Source: Caldisalinibacter kiritimatiensis (GTDB lineage Bacteria; Bacillota; Clostridia; Tissierellales; Caldisalinibacteraceae). From it: DNA of 32,485 nucleotides. Position 1 is the first letter of the stretch. Every line of letters starts with the position of its first letter. The position numbers were made by a program, and so were the translations under genes. The notes under the pieces were generated by a model. It was not told the DNA's origin. It saw nothing but the letters and a program-made list of their open reading frames with translations, and made no database searches. The stretch spans positions 1 to 32,485 of the forward strand of contig NZ_ARZA01000047.1 of NCBI RefSeq assembly GCF_000387765.1, written 5' to 3'. Positions 7,548-15,302 of the stretch are shown in pieces.

Positions 7548-8694
7548 ATATTTTAATCTGAGATGAATGAAAGCTATATATTAAACTAATTAGACTAGCA
7601 ATACTTAATGTGACTCCCACAAAAGCAAAAACTAAATTAATAGATGTATCATTTAACAAAAAGCTGATAAAATTTAGAATAAAAGGTGACAAAAACTTTC
7701 CTAAAAAAATTGCACCGCTGACAATAGATAAAGCAAAGGCATTAGAATATTGAGGAGTTATATCAACTACTTTTAAAAATATAGTAGGCTTAAGAATTCC
7801 TAAACTAAAACCAATCATAAATGAGGCTAAAAAAATAATAAAAAGATTATATCCTGTACTTAATATAAAAAAACCTATCCCCATCAATGCAATCGAGCTA
7901 GGCGTATTGAATCTTTTAAAAGTTTTAGATAGGTTCTGAAGAAATACACTACTTAAGAATCCAGCTAAAGTAAGAATTGACATTGCAATTCCTGCTTCTT
8001 GAGAGTTACCTAATCCTTTACTTTTTATAAACAAAGCTATGTTAATCACAACAGCATAAAAAGCTACATTTATGAAAAAAGCGAGGGTTGCTAGAATAAT
8101 CACCTTACTATTGATACAGTAATGCTTTGATTCAATTTTATTTCTAGCTTTAGGTTCAGGTAAACCAATAATAATAAGTAATAATGAAATTACAGCTATA
8201 AAATAAATAAAAAAAACATATTTCCAATTGTAAACAGCAATCCAGCCAGCAGTTAGAGTAGCAATGATTGAACCTAAATTAGCAGCTGCATTAGAGTATC
8301 CCATCATTTTGGTTCTTTCATTCCCTAAAAAAAAGTCAGCAATTAAAGACCTAGTAAAGGGCATTAAAAATCCCATGCCAGCACCTAGTATACCTCTAAA
8401 AAATAAAAGTTCATAAATATTTGCAGTAAAGGATCCTCCAATACCACCAAATATATAAAAAATTAGACCTATTATTATAATTTTACGTTGACTAATCGTA
8501 ACTGACATTTTACTAGATAATAAACTAAAGGGTATTATAATAATAGATGGTAGAGTTAATATCATCTTTACCCAATTAGGATTAACATTACTAAAGGATT
8601 CACTTATTTCTCCCAATGCAGGTGAAATAGTAGAATTTGTCATTATTATTAGTAGTGAAATTGATAGAATAGCAGGTTTTAATAATTTATTCAT
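7540..8694 (-). CDS. MFS transporter
   Basis: Polytopic membrane protein of 384 aa with about 12 hydrophobic segments, the usual length for a drug:H+ antiporter-type MFS protein. The N-terminal half has GILGAGMGFLMPFTRSLIAD, typical of the fourth and fifth helices of efflux-type MFS carriers, and NERTKMMGYSNAAANLGSI after it. The start ATG 8694 follows GAGGTGAAT. The substrate is unknown. The family suggests efflux of a small molecule. It is divergent from the methyltransferase gene at 8860, with about 165 bp between the two starts, and no regulator gene is adjacent. The 3' end lies in a long palindrome. Confidence 0.88.
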   Translation of the reverse strand: MNKLLKPAILSISLLIIMTNSTISPALGEISESFSNVNPNWVKMILTLPSIIIIPFSLLSSKMSVTISQRKIIIIGLIFYIFGGIGGSFTANIYELLFFRGILGAGMGFLMPFTRSLIADFFLGNERTKMMGYSNAAANLGSIIATLTAGWIAVYNWKYVFFIYFIAVISLLLIIIGLPEPKARNKIESKHYCINSKVIILATLAFFINVAFYAVVINIALFIKSKGLGNSQEAGIAMSILTLAGFLSSVFLQNLSKTFKRFNTPSSIALMGIGFFILSTGYNLFIIFLASFMIGFSLGILKPTIFLKVVDITPQYSNAFALSIVSGAIFLGKFLSPFILNFISFLLNDTSINLVFAFVGVTLSIASLISLIYSFHSSQIKIYK

Positions 8695-8859
8695 ATGAAT
8701 TCACCTCATAAAAAGTTCAATTACTCCTTTTAAGTATTTTTTATATTAAGCTAATTTATACATCAATATACTTTAGTTGTTAAACTAATTTAAATTACAT
8801 ATAATTTAGATTAAAGTATTAATTAAATTTAAAAAATATTGAGTTAGGAGAGATATAAA

Positions 8860-10041
8860 ATGAATGATGTACGAGAATTATTAGAAGATATAATAACGTC
8901 TGAAAAGCTAATATATGGAGTTTTAAGTAAGCTTAAAAAGAAAAGTAATAGCATTTATACGAAGGTTTCAGTAAAGCCTGTTTTAATAAAAAATGAGAAA
9001 GTAATACAGTTTACCTATCATTATGATAATAAAGTTATGCATAAAAATCTTTCTTTTAATCAAGCAATAGAAAATATAACTAAGTTGATGAATGATTATT
9101 TTAGACAGGCAATGTTATTTACTGTGGATGCTGATTATCAGATTTTAGTAAGTAAAAAGGGAAAAGTAAAAATACTAAAAAAGAAACCATCACGAAAAAA
9201 AGTTAACTTAAGTCATAATCGAAAGAAAAATTATATAATAGAAGAAAATAAACCTTATCCTTTTTTGGTAAGATTAGGAGTTATGAATGAAAAAGGAAAA
9301 GTTTATTCTAAAAAATATGATAAGTTTAAACAGATAAATAGATTTTTAGAAATGGTATCTGATACTATAACTACTTTAGAAAACAAAACGACATTAAATA
9401 TAGTAGATTTTGGATGCGGAAAATCCTATTTAACTTTTGCATTATATCATTACTTAGTAAATATATTAGGATATGATGTAAATATAGTAGGATTGGATTT
9501 AAAGAAAAATGTAATAGAGTTTTGCAATCAAGTAGCAATGGATTTAAAGTATGAAAAATTAAAATTTAAACACGGAGATATCAAAAGTTTTGAAGAATTT
9601 GAAAAAGTGGACATGGTAGTGACATTACATGCATGTAATACAGCAACAGATGATGCTTTAGCTAAAGCAGTGAAATGGGGTGCAGATATTATTATGTCAG
9701 TTCCATGTTGTCAACATGAGTTATTTAATAAGATACACAATCCTATAATGAAGCCGATGGAAAAGCATGGGATTATAAAGGAAAGGTTAGCTTCGCTGAT
9801 AACAGACAGCCTACGTGCAAATGTATTAGAGATACTAGGGTATTCAACACAAATGCTAGAGTTTATATCTATAGAACATACACCTAAAAATATATTAATT
9901 CGAGCTATTAAGAAAGAGAATATAAATAAAAATGCTGTCGAGGAATATAAAAACTTTAAGACGTTTTGGAATATAAACGACCCATATATTGAACAAGCTA
10001 TGGGAGATAATCTTACAAACGTGTTAAAAATGAGTAAATAA
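8860..10041 (+). CDS. class I SAM-dependent methyltransferase (Methyltransf_32-like)
   Basis: 393 aa. The N-terminal third (about 1-130) is basic and of unknown fold. The methyltransferase domain begins around residue 165 with VDFGCGKSYLTF, the SAM-binding loop, followed by NIVGLDLKK. VVTLHACNTATDDALAKAV and then SVPCCQHELF resemble the HAC...CCxH signature of Methyltransf_32 proteins, a group related to tRNA methyltransferases of the TRM13 type. The Lys/Arg-rich N-terminus would suit RNA binding. The substrate is not known, and RNA modification is an inference from family and charge. The ATG follows TTAGGAGAG. Confidence 0.8.
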   Translation: MNDVRELLEDIITSEKLIYGVLSKLKKKSNSIYTKVSVKPVLIKNEKVIQFTYHYDNKVMHKNLSFNQAIENITKLMNDYFRQAMLFTVDADYQILVSKKGKVKILKKKPSRKKVNLSHNRKKNYIIEENKPYPFLVRLGVMNEKGKVYSKKYDKFKQINRFLEMVSDTITTLENKTTLNIVDFGCGKSYLTFALYHYLVNILGYDVNIVGLDLKKNVIEFCNQVAMDLKYEKLKFKHGDIKSFEEFEKVDMVVTLHACNTATDDALAKAVKWGADIIMSVPCCQHELFNKIHNPIMKPMEKHGIIKERLASLITDSLRANVLEILGYSTQMLEFISIEHTPKNILIRAIKKENINKNAVEEYKNFKTFWNINDPYIEQAMGDNLTNVLKMSK

Positions 10042-10177
10042 CATCTATGTGATGTTTTACTGTTTGTAAAGTAAAATGTATTATATTAAGATAAAGAAAA
10101 TTTTTATATAAAATTATTGACATAAGACAATATTAACTAATACAATAAAAGTGAAAGAAGTTAATATTGGTGTATGA

Positions 10178-10392
10178 CAATCATTGGAGAAATCCATTTA
10201 GTAGATATGGTTACTTGATGGATACCGAAGAAGCAAGAAACAGATTTAGCTCCGAATCTGTTTCGAAACTTTCAGGTAAAGGTACAATGATTGGACACAA
10301 CCCTGGAGAGACCCTACATAATTATTAGGGCATCGAAGAAGTAATCTACTTATGAATAGTAAGTGGAGAAACTTTCAGATAAAAGGACAGGG
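10178..10392 (+). promoter_or_regulatory. tandem glycine riboswitch (two aptamers)
   Basis: Two glycine aptamers lie in series. Aptamer 1 (10178-10293) is closed by CAATCAT/ATGATTG. It carries TTGGAGAAATCC, ACCGAAGAAGCAA, a long P3b hairpin (AAACAGATT with AATCTGTTT) and AAACTTTCAGGTAAAGG. A short linker follows. Aptamer 2 (10301-10392) is closed by CCCTG/CAGGG and carries GGAGAGACC, ATCGAAGAAGTAA and GAAACTTTCAGATAAAAGGAC. The 3' strand of the second P1 (CAGGG, 10388-10392) is also part of the 5' arm of the terminator that follows. Glycine binding should therefore block termination and switch the downstream gene on, the usual arrangement for this class. The gene controlled is the EIIC-like protein at 10471, not a gcv operon. 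Confidence 0.92.
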
Positions 10393-10446
10393 CATAAGGA
10401 AGCATAGGTTTATTATGCTTTCTTATGCCCTGTCCTATTTTTGTTT
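10384..10446 (+). terminator. expression-platform terminator of the glycine riboswitch
   Basis: A 23-bp stem (10384-10406 with 10414-10436, one G-U pair) with a 7-nt loop is followed by ATTTTTGTTT. Its 5' arm starts AGGACAGGGC and overlaps the conserved GGAC and P1 of aptamer 2, giving mutually exclusive structures. Confidence 0.9.
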
Positions 10447-10470
10447 AAAAATCAAATGGGAGGGAATAGT

Positions 10471-11502
10471 ATGTTAGCTATAACAAAAGGCATGGGATTA
10501 TTACTTTTAGCATTAATACTTTTTTCAGGATTTAGTTTAAAGGCTCCAAAAGGAGACAAAGCTATGTCAGGACTTGCAGGAGCTGCGGTGGCAACTTTTT
10601 TAGTAGAAGCAATTCATAAATATATCAGTGGAGATTTTCTTAACATTGGATTTTTAGGAGAAGTAGGAAATGCATCTGGTTCTATGGGAGGGCCTATTGC
10701 CGCTATTTTAGTTGGTCTTAATATGGGGATATCACCTGTGTATGCTGTAGTAGCTGGAGCAGCAGTAGCTAAACTGGGGATTTTACCTGGCTTTATAGCA
10801 GGATATATCATTGGACTTATAGCACCTATTCTTAAGAATAAACTTCCTAAAGGAACAGATGTTATTGTAGGCGCTTTATTAATAGCACCATTGTCACGAT
10901 TAATAGCTGTGACTGTTGCACCTATTGTGGACAGTACACTTTTAAGTATAGGTGATATGATAGTGGTAGCAGCTGATCAGTCACCTTATGTTATGGGATT
11001 CTTACTAGGGGGAATAATAAAAATACTATGTACTTCTCCACTTAGCTCAATGGCCCTAACTGCAATGCTTGGGTTACAAGGACTTGCAATGGGGATAGCT
11101 TCTATTGCTAGCTTTGGAGGAGCATTTACAAATGGAATAGTATTTAAAACATTAAAAATAGGTGATTCTAGTAATGTAATAGCTGTAATGCTTGAACCAT
11201 TAACACAGGCAGACATTATTACTAAAAATCCTATTCCAGTGTATTTATCAGATTTTATAGGTGGTGGTTTAGCAGGAATGGTTGCTGCACATTTTAAAAT
11301 AATTAATAATGCACCAGGTACAGCTTCTCCAATACCTGGAATGTTAGCGCCATTCGGGTTCAATGCACCGATAGATGTAATAACTGCACTGGGATTTGCA
11401 CTTATAGGGGGAGTAATAGGAGGATTAGTTGGTACTACTTTATACAAGATTATAAAAAGTAAAAAGACAGTAACTACAAACAAAAAATTATTAACTGAAT
11501 AA
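10471..11502 (+). CDS. stand-alone PTS EIIC-like membrane protein under glycine riboswitch control
   Basis: Polytopic membrane protein of 343 aa, rich in Gly/Ala, with about nine to ten hydrophobic segments and a short basic tail. The Gly-rich repeats such as GGPIAAILVGLNMGISPVYA, and the late NAPGTASPIPGMLAPFGFN loop, match the PTS_EIIC_2 family as I know it. No EIIA or EIIB domain or gene is nearby, so phosphotransfer-driven sugar uptake is doubtful. The start is ATG 10471 after GGGAGGG. In-frame TTG/ATG codons upstream lie in the terminator or before the ribosome binding site. The tandem glycine riboswitch directly upstream indicates that expression rises with glycine, so glycine or a related compound is a plausible substrate (inference). 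No terminator is clear after it. Confidence 0.8.
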   Translation: MLAITKGMGLLLLALILFSGFSLKAPKGDKAMSGLAGAAVATFLVEAIHKYISGDFLNIGFLGEVGNASGSMGGPIAAILVGLNMGISPVYAVVAGAAVAKLGILPGFIAGYIIGLIAPILKNKLPKGTDVIVGALLIAPLSRLIAVTVAPIVDSTLLSIGDMIVVAADQSPYVMGFLLGGIIKILCTSPLSSMALTAMLGLQGLAMGIASIASFGGAFTNGIVFKTLKIGDSSNVIAVMLEPLTQADIITKNPIPVYLSDFIGGGLAGMVAAHFKIINNAPGTASPIPGMLAPFGFNAPIDVITALGFALIGGVIGGLVGTTLYKIIKSKKTVTTNKKLLTE

Positions 11503-11571
11503 TATTATTTATTGATATAGAGTAAAAATAACTTATAGGACAATAGTAAAACTTTGTTTATAGTAAAGGCC

Positions 11572-11601
11572 TTGACAGTTAAATGAATATTGGAATAATA
11601 T
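11572..11601 (+). promoter_or_regulatory. candidate promoter of the signal peptidase gene
   Basis: TTGACA (11572-11577) and TAATAT (11596-11601) are 18 bp apart, with the start codon about 60 nt downstream. The -35 is consensus and the -10 matches at four of six positions. Confidence 0.5.
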
Positions 11602-11659
11602 AATAAGTGTGTATAAATAGTAAAGTTTAACATTATAGACTAAAGATAGGGTGTTACAT

Positions 11660-12184
11660 TTGATAAAAACGAAAAAAATAGTAAAGGAATGGATTTACCC
11701 AACGATTATAGCATTAGTCATAGCATTACTTATCAATAAATTTGTTTTTTTCTTAGTTGTTGTACCAACAGGGTCTATGAAACCTACAATTATGCCTGGT
11801 GATAGACTTTTAATTACTAGGGTATATGATAAGGAAAAACTTAATCGGGGAGATATTATTGTATTTTATTCAGATGAGCTTGAAAAAACTTTGGTAAAAC
11901 GGCTTATAGGACTACCTAAAGATAATATAGTAGTAAAAAGGGATGGAACGGTTTATATAAATGACAAAAAACTCGAAGAGCCTTATATAATAAGAGGTTA
12001 TTGTACCACTGGAGTATTTAAAGTACCAGAAGGAAAATATTTGTTCTTAGGAGATAATAGACCAAATTCTTTTGATAGTCGTGGTTGGGAAAATCCGTAT
12101 ATATCAATGGATAAGATAAAGGGGAAAGCCAGGTTTGTGGTGTTTCCATTTGATAGGTTAGGAAAATTAAATGGTATCAATTAA
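11660..12184 (+). CDS. lepB: signal peptidase I
   Basis: Type I signal peptidase that cleaves secretory signal peptides at the outer face of the membrane. It has one N-terminal membrane anchor (about residues 12-34). The nucleophile Ser39 lies in VPTGSMKPT and the general base Lys80 in LVKRLIGLP. The late box GDNRPNSFDSRGW is near residue 130. At 174 aa it is the compact Gram-positive type. I prefer the TTG start at 11660, spaced 7 nt from AGGGTG; the in-frame GTG at 11651 lies within that site. It has its own candidate promoter and a strong terminator, so it is probably monocistronic. Confidence 0.93.
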   Translation: MIKTKKIVKEWIYPTIIALVIALLINKFVFFLVVVPTGSMKPTIMPGDRLLITRVYDKEKLNRGDIIVFYSDELEKTLVKRLIGLPKDNIVVKRDGTVYINDKKLEEPYIIRGYCTTGVFKVPEGKYLFLGDNRPNSFDSRGWENPYISMDKIKGKARFVVFPFDRLGKLNGIN

Positions 12185-12216
12185 AAAATTAATTTAAAAT
12201 GTAAAATTGAAAATTA

Positions 12217-12266
12217 ATTAAAAACCAGAGGAAGTTTATGTTTTTATCTCCTCTGGTTTTTAATTT
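12217..12266. terminator. terminator after signal peptidase I
   Basis: A 16-bp perfect stem (12217-12232 with 12249-12264) with core AAACCAGAGGA/TCCTCTGGTTT has a 16-nt T-rich loop and an AATTTTAG tail. A weaker hairpin (AGCGAC/GTTGCT, about 12316-12331) with a T run follows, perhaps a decayed second terminator. Confidence 0.75.
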
Positions 12267-12373
12267 TAGTAGTATTCAGGCTAGTAGTTAATAGCGAAAA
12301 GCTGATAGCTAAAGAGCGACTTTAGTTGCTTTTTAACTCAATAGTTCGAAAATTATGTATATTGATTAAATGC

Positions 12374-12402
12374 TTGTATTTCGTATACAAATATGTTATA
12401 AA
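12374..12402 (+). promoter_or_regulatory. candidate promoter with inverted repeat for the iron-sulfur membrane protein
   Basis: TTGTAT (12374-12379) and TATAAA (12397-12402) are 17 bp apart. The -35 box is the left arm of the inverted repeat TTGTAT-TTCGT-ATACAA (12374-12390), which could be an operator. Confidence 0.45.
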
Positions 12403-12474
12403 TAAAGTAGCAATATCACAATATTAGAATATAATAATATACAAATAAAATATTATGATTTGGAGGTGCAAAAT

Positions 12475-12981
12475 ATGAAGCATAAATCACATATGAATTG
12501 GTCATGGATAATAATGATTACTTTTATACTATTATCAATACTAGATATTAGATTTGGAATATTAGGATTTCTTTGTATGGGAGCCCCACTTTATCATGCA
12601 TTAAGAGGTAGAGGAAAAGTACATTGTATAAAATATTGTCCAAGGGGTTCACTGTTAGGTAAATTTTTAAGTGAAATAAGTTTAAATAATAATTTGCCAA
12701 AGGGTATGAATACAAAGAAATTTAAGAATATATTATTAACACTTATGATAGTATTGTTTAGCTTCTCACTGTATCATGCTGGATTTGACTTTGAAAGAAT
12801 AGCTTTTAGTGTATTCAGATTTATGACAGTATCTCTTGTTGTAGGGATTATAGTAGGAGTTATATTTAGACCTAGAAGTTGGTGTGTTATATGTCCAATG
12901 GGGCATGCCACTGGGATTATTAGAAATAAAATGAATGGAGATAAAAAAGCTAAATCAAAACCTAATACTAAAGCTGCTTAA
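12475..12981 (+). CDS. NapH-like 4Fe-4S membrane protein (short form)
   Basis: 168 aa with about four hydrophobic segments and two cysteine motifs: Cys51 and Cys55 in HCIKYCPRGS, and Cys137 and Cys140 in SWCVICPMGHATG. The repeated C-x2/3-CP-x-G pattern is that of the Fer4_5 domain in NapH/NosR/CcoG-type electron-transfer proteins. Only these four cysteines are arranged for a cluster, and the soluble ferredoxin part of the longer family members is missing. It may pass electrons between membrane and cytoplasm. The partner is unknown. The start is ATG 12475 after GGAGGTG; TTG 12460 overlaps that site. It has its own candidate promoter and a strong terminator. The C-terminal tail is Lys-rich. 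Confidence 0.7.
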   Translation: MKHKSHMNWSWIIMITFILLSILDIRFGILGFLCMGAPLYHALRGRGKVHCIKYCPRGSLLGKFLSEISLNNNLPKGMNTKKFKNILLTLMIVLFSFSLYHAGFDFERIAFSVFRFMTVSLVVGIIVGVIFRPRSWCVICPMGHATGIIRNKMNGDKKAKSKPNTKAA

Positions 12982-13009
12982 AATCCTGTCAAATGACAGG
13001 ATTTTTTTT
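12981..13009 (+). terminator. terminator after the iron-sulfur membrane protein gene
   Basis: The 10-bp perfect stem AAATCCTGTC/GACAGGATTT has loop AAAT and ends in a T run. Confidence 0.85.
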
Positions 13010-13098
13010 ACCCTAAAAAATAACAAAAATACTATATTTTCTTCATCAAAATAAAAAATAATGGCAGGAAAATAATAATATATATAGAAATGTAAAAA

Positions 13099-13302
13099 GT
13101 GAGAAAATATATATTAAATACTATCTCTGAAATGGTACAATGCGGTAAGATTTGGGTAGAAAGTGAATTAAATAAAGGAAGTGAATTTTTTGTAGAATTA
13201 CCTGCGAATAAGGAAATAGATGATTTTAATAAGGTTTCAGTACATGAACTAGGTAATGAAGATATTGAAAGAATTAATATTGAATTATCCGACTTGGATT
13301 GA
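13099..13302 (+). pseudogene. 3' remnant of a sensor histidine kinase gene
   Basis: A frame of about 67 codons contains GKIWVESELNKGSEFFVELP, the G2-box end of a HATPase_c domain. It is followed by a tail ending RINIELSDLD, similar to the C-terminal tail of clostridial PAS/Cache-type histidine kinases. Nothing upstream supplies the H-box, N-box or G1-box. The preceding 90 bp after the terminator is AT-rich with no recognisable kinase sequence. The frame opens with GTG and has no ribosome binding site. It is best read as the decayed end of a deleted kinase gene. The tail itself is well preserved, so the deletion may be recent. Confidence 0.7.
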
Positions 13303-13377
13303 TAAGATTGTATTATATGAATAACCTTTATTAAATAGAATAAGTATTAGAATAGAAATAAAAGGAAGGTGATTATT

Positions 13378-14835
13378 TTGGGTAAAATATTAAACAATTT
13401 AGAACCAAACAAAGTGTTCGAGTACTTTGAAGAAATATCACAAATACCTAGGGGTTCAGGTAACGAAAAAGCGATAAGTGATTATTTAGCACAATTTGCG
13501 AAGGAACGTGATTTAGATGTAATACAGGATGAAGCATTAAATGTAATAATAAAAAAGCCTGCTACAAAGGGCTATGAAAACGCTCCCGTAGTTATACTTC
13601 AAGGACATATGGATATGGTATGTGAGAAGAATAAAGATACTATACATGATTTTGAAAAAGACCCAATTAAATTGAAAGTTGAAGGTGACATTATAAGAGC
13701 AGAAGGAACAACTCTTGGAGCAGACAATGGAATTGCTGTGGCATATTGTTTAGCTATACTAGATTCAAATGATATTCCTCATCCATCATTAGAAGTAGTA
13801 ATAACAACAGAAGAAGAAACAGGTATGGGTGGAGCATCGAAATTAAATCCAGAAAATCTAGATGGCAAGATATTAATAAATATTGATGCTGAAGAGGAAG
13901 GAAATTTCTTTGTAAGCTGTGCAGGTGGAGTTAGAACAAAGGTAATATTACCTGTAGAGTGGGAGAATGCAGATGAAAGCTTAGAAACTTACATAGTCAA
14001 AGTAAGGGGACTAAAGGGCGGCCATTCAGGTATGGAAATTGATAAAGGAAGAGGAAATGCTAATAAAATAATGGGACGTATATTGAAGGACTTAAATACT
14101 ACTTTTGATATTAAATTATCAGATTTAAGTGGTGGAGCTAAAATGAATGCTATTCCTCGAGAAGCTGATGCAGTAATTATGGTAGATAGTAAAGACAAAG
14201 AGACTATTGTACAAAAAATAGAAAAGTGGAATAATATTTTGAAAAACGAGTTAAAATCATCAGACCCAGACGTGAATATATTATTTGAGAAATTTGATAA
14301 TAATGATAAAAAAGTGTTATCTAAACAAAGTCAAGATAAAGCAATATCTTTATTACAGATAATCTTAAATGGAATACAGACGATGAGTATGGATATAGAA
14401 GGGTTAGTAGAAAGTTCTACAAATCTTGGTGTAGTTACAACTAAAGAAAATGAAATTATGTTTGAGAGTGCTGTAAGAAGCTCTGTAAAAAGTTTGAAGA
14501 AAGCAATTGTAGAACATACTCAAACTGTTGCTGAGGTTGTAGGAGCTAAACTAGTTACTGAATCTGATTATCCAGAGTGGGAGTATAATCCAGATTCTAA
14601 TATTAGAAAAATAATGCAAAAAGTTTATAAGGAGAAGTTTAATAAAGAGCCTAAGCTTACAGCTATACACGCAGGATTAGAATGTGGATTATTTAAAGAA
14701 AAACTAGGAGACATTGATATGATAGCATTAGGACCTAATATGTATGATGTTCATACGCCTAATGAGCATCTAAGTATATCTTCAACTGCTAGAACCTGGG
14801 AACTGTTATTAGATGTGCTTAAGGAAATACAGTAA
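13378..14835 (+). CDS. pepD: aminoacyl-histidine dipeptidase PepD (M20 family)
   Basis: Cytosolic di-zinc dipeptidase of 485 aa, the normal length for PepD, that hydrolyses Xaa-His and other dipeptides. Metal and catalytic positions are visible: GHMDMVCEK (His near residue 77), LGADNGIA (bridging Asp near 116), TEEETGMGG (catalytic Glu and ligand near 146), NIDAEEEG (Asp near 172) and the final VHTPNEHLSI (His). The start is taken as TTG 13378, spaced from GGAAGGTGAT; the in-frame GTG 13369 lies inside that ribosome binding site. It is followed by a hairpin, so it is probably transcribed alone. It fits a peptide-degrading lifestyle with the M18 peptidase just downstream. Confidence 0.93.
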   Translation: MGKILNNLEPNKVFEYFEEISQIPRGSGNEKAISDYLAQFAKERDLDVIQDEALNVIIKKPATKGYENAPVVILQGHMDMVCEKNKDTIHDFEKDPIKLKVEGDIIRAEGTTLGADNGIAVAYCLAILDSNDIPHPSLEVVITTEEETGMGGASKLNPENLDGKILINIDAEEEGNFFVSCAGGVRTKVILPVEWENADESLETYIVKVRGLKGGHSGMEIDKGRGNANKIMGRILKDLNTTFDIKLSDLSGGAKMNAIPREADAVIMVDSKDKETIVQKIEKWNNILKNELKSSDPDVNILFEKFDNNDKKVLSKQSQDKAISLLQIILNGIQTMSMDIEGLVESSTNLGVVTTKENEIMFESAVRSSVKSLKKAIVEHTQTVAEVVGAKLVTESDYPEWEYNPDSNIRKIMQKVYKEKFNKEPKLTAIHAGLECGLFKEKLGDIDMIALGPNMYDVHTPNEHLSISSTARTWELLLDVLKEIQ

Positions 14836-14843
14836 TATATTAT

Positions 14844-14870
14844 ATAGCCGTAGTATAATTCTACGGCTAT
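14844..14870 (+). terminator. hairpin after pepD
   Basis: The 10-bp stem ATAGCCGTAG/CTACGGCTAT has a 7-nt loop. The tail is TATAAG rather than a T run, so termination may be incomplete. Confidence 0.5.
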
Positions 14871-14945
14871 TATAAGATGAGTGTTTAATAATTGATTATA
14901 TTGGGTAGCATACAAATGTTATTATTTTGTAAAGGAGATTGATTA

Positions 14946-15266
14946 ATGAAAGAAGAAAAGTTAACCAATAGTCATGAAAATTATGATGAAAGTCAGGAGT
15001 ATGAATTTGAACAAGATGAGGAAGAAGTAAAAAAAATACATTTAGTATTAGAAGATGATTCAGAAGTTGATGCTAAGGTATTAGATATATTTAAAGTAAA
15101 TGATGAAGAGTATATAGCATTGCTGCCAGATAAAGACCAAAGAGTATTCTTGTATAAATACGAGGAAAATGAAGAAGGAATAAGATTAAATAATATAGAG
15201 AATCAAGAAGAGTTTGAATTGGTGTCTAACGAATTTATGAAGCTTTTTGAAGGGTCAGAAGACTAA
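14946..15266 (+). CDS. DUF1292 family protein
   Basis: A small, very acidic protein of 106 aa. The first 28 residues are a Glu/Asp-rich, probably disordered stretch. From about residue 30 it has the beta-rich DUF1292 pattern: IHLVLEDDSEVDAKVLDIF, EYIALLPDKD, VFLYKYEE, then FELVSNEFMKLF. The function of this widespread Bacillota family is unknown. The ATG follows AAAGGAGATT. The M18 aminopeptidase gene begins 36 nt after its stop, so the two are probably cotranscribed. Confidence 0.85.
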   Translation: MKEEKLTNSHENYDESQEYEFEQDEEEVKKIHLVLEDDSEVDAKVLDIFKVNDEEYIALLPDKDQRVFLYKYEENEEGIRLNNIENQEEFELVSNEFMKLFEGSED

Positions 15267-15302
15267 AATATTAAAACAACACTAAAATGTGGAGGGGTAC
15301 AT

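Noticed and set aside
10040-10060. Hairpin AACATC/GATGTT after the methyltransferase gene as terminator
   Set aside because: Only 6 bp with a poor T tail; it may act weakly, but I do not list it as a feature.
10986-11483. Minus-strand 165-codon frame antisense to the EIIC-like gene
   Set aside because: Shadow of the Gly/Ala-rich plus-strand gene; it has no ribosome binding site and low-complexity Pro/Ile content.
12270-12345. Repeat-like sequence with TAGCGAAAAGCTGATAGCTA
   Set aside because: It contains short palindromes and resembles intergenic repeats of clostridia, but no second clear copy was found in the window.
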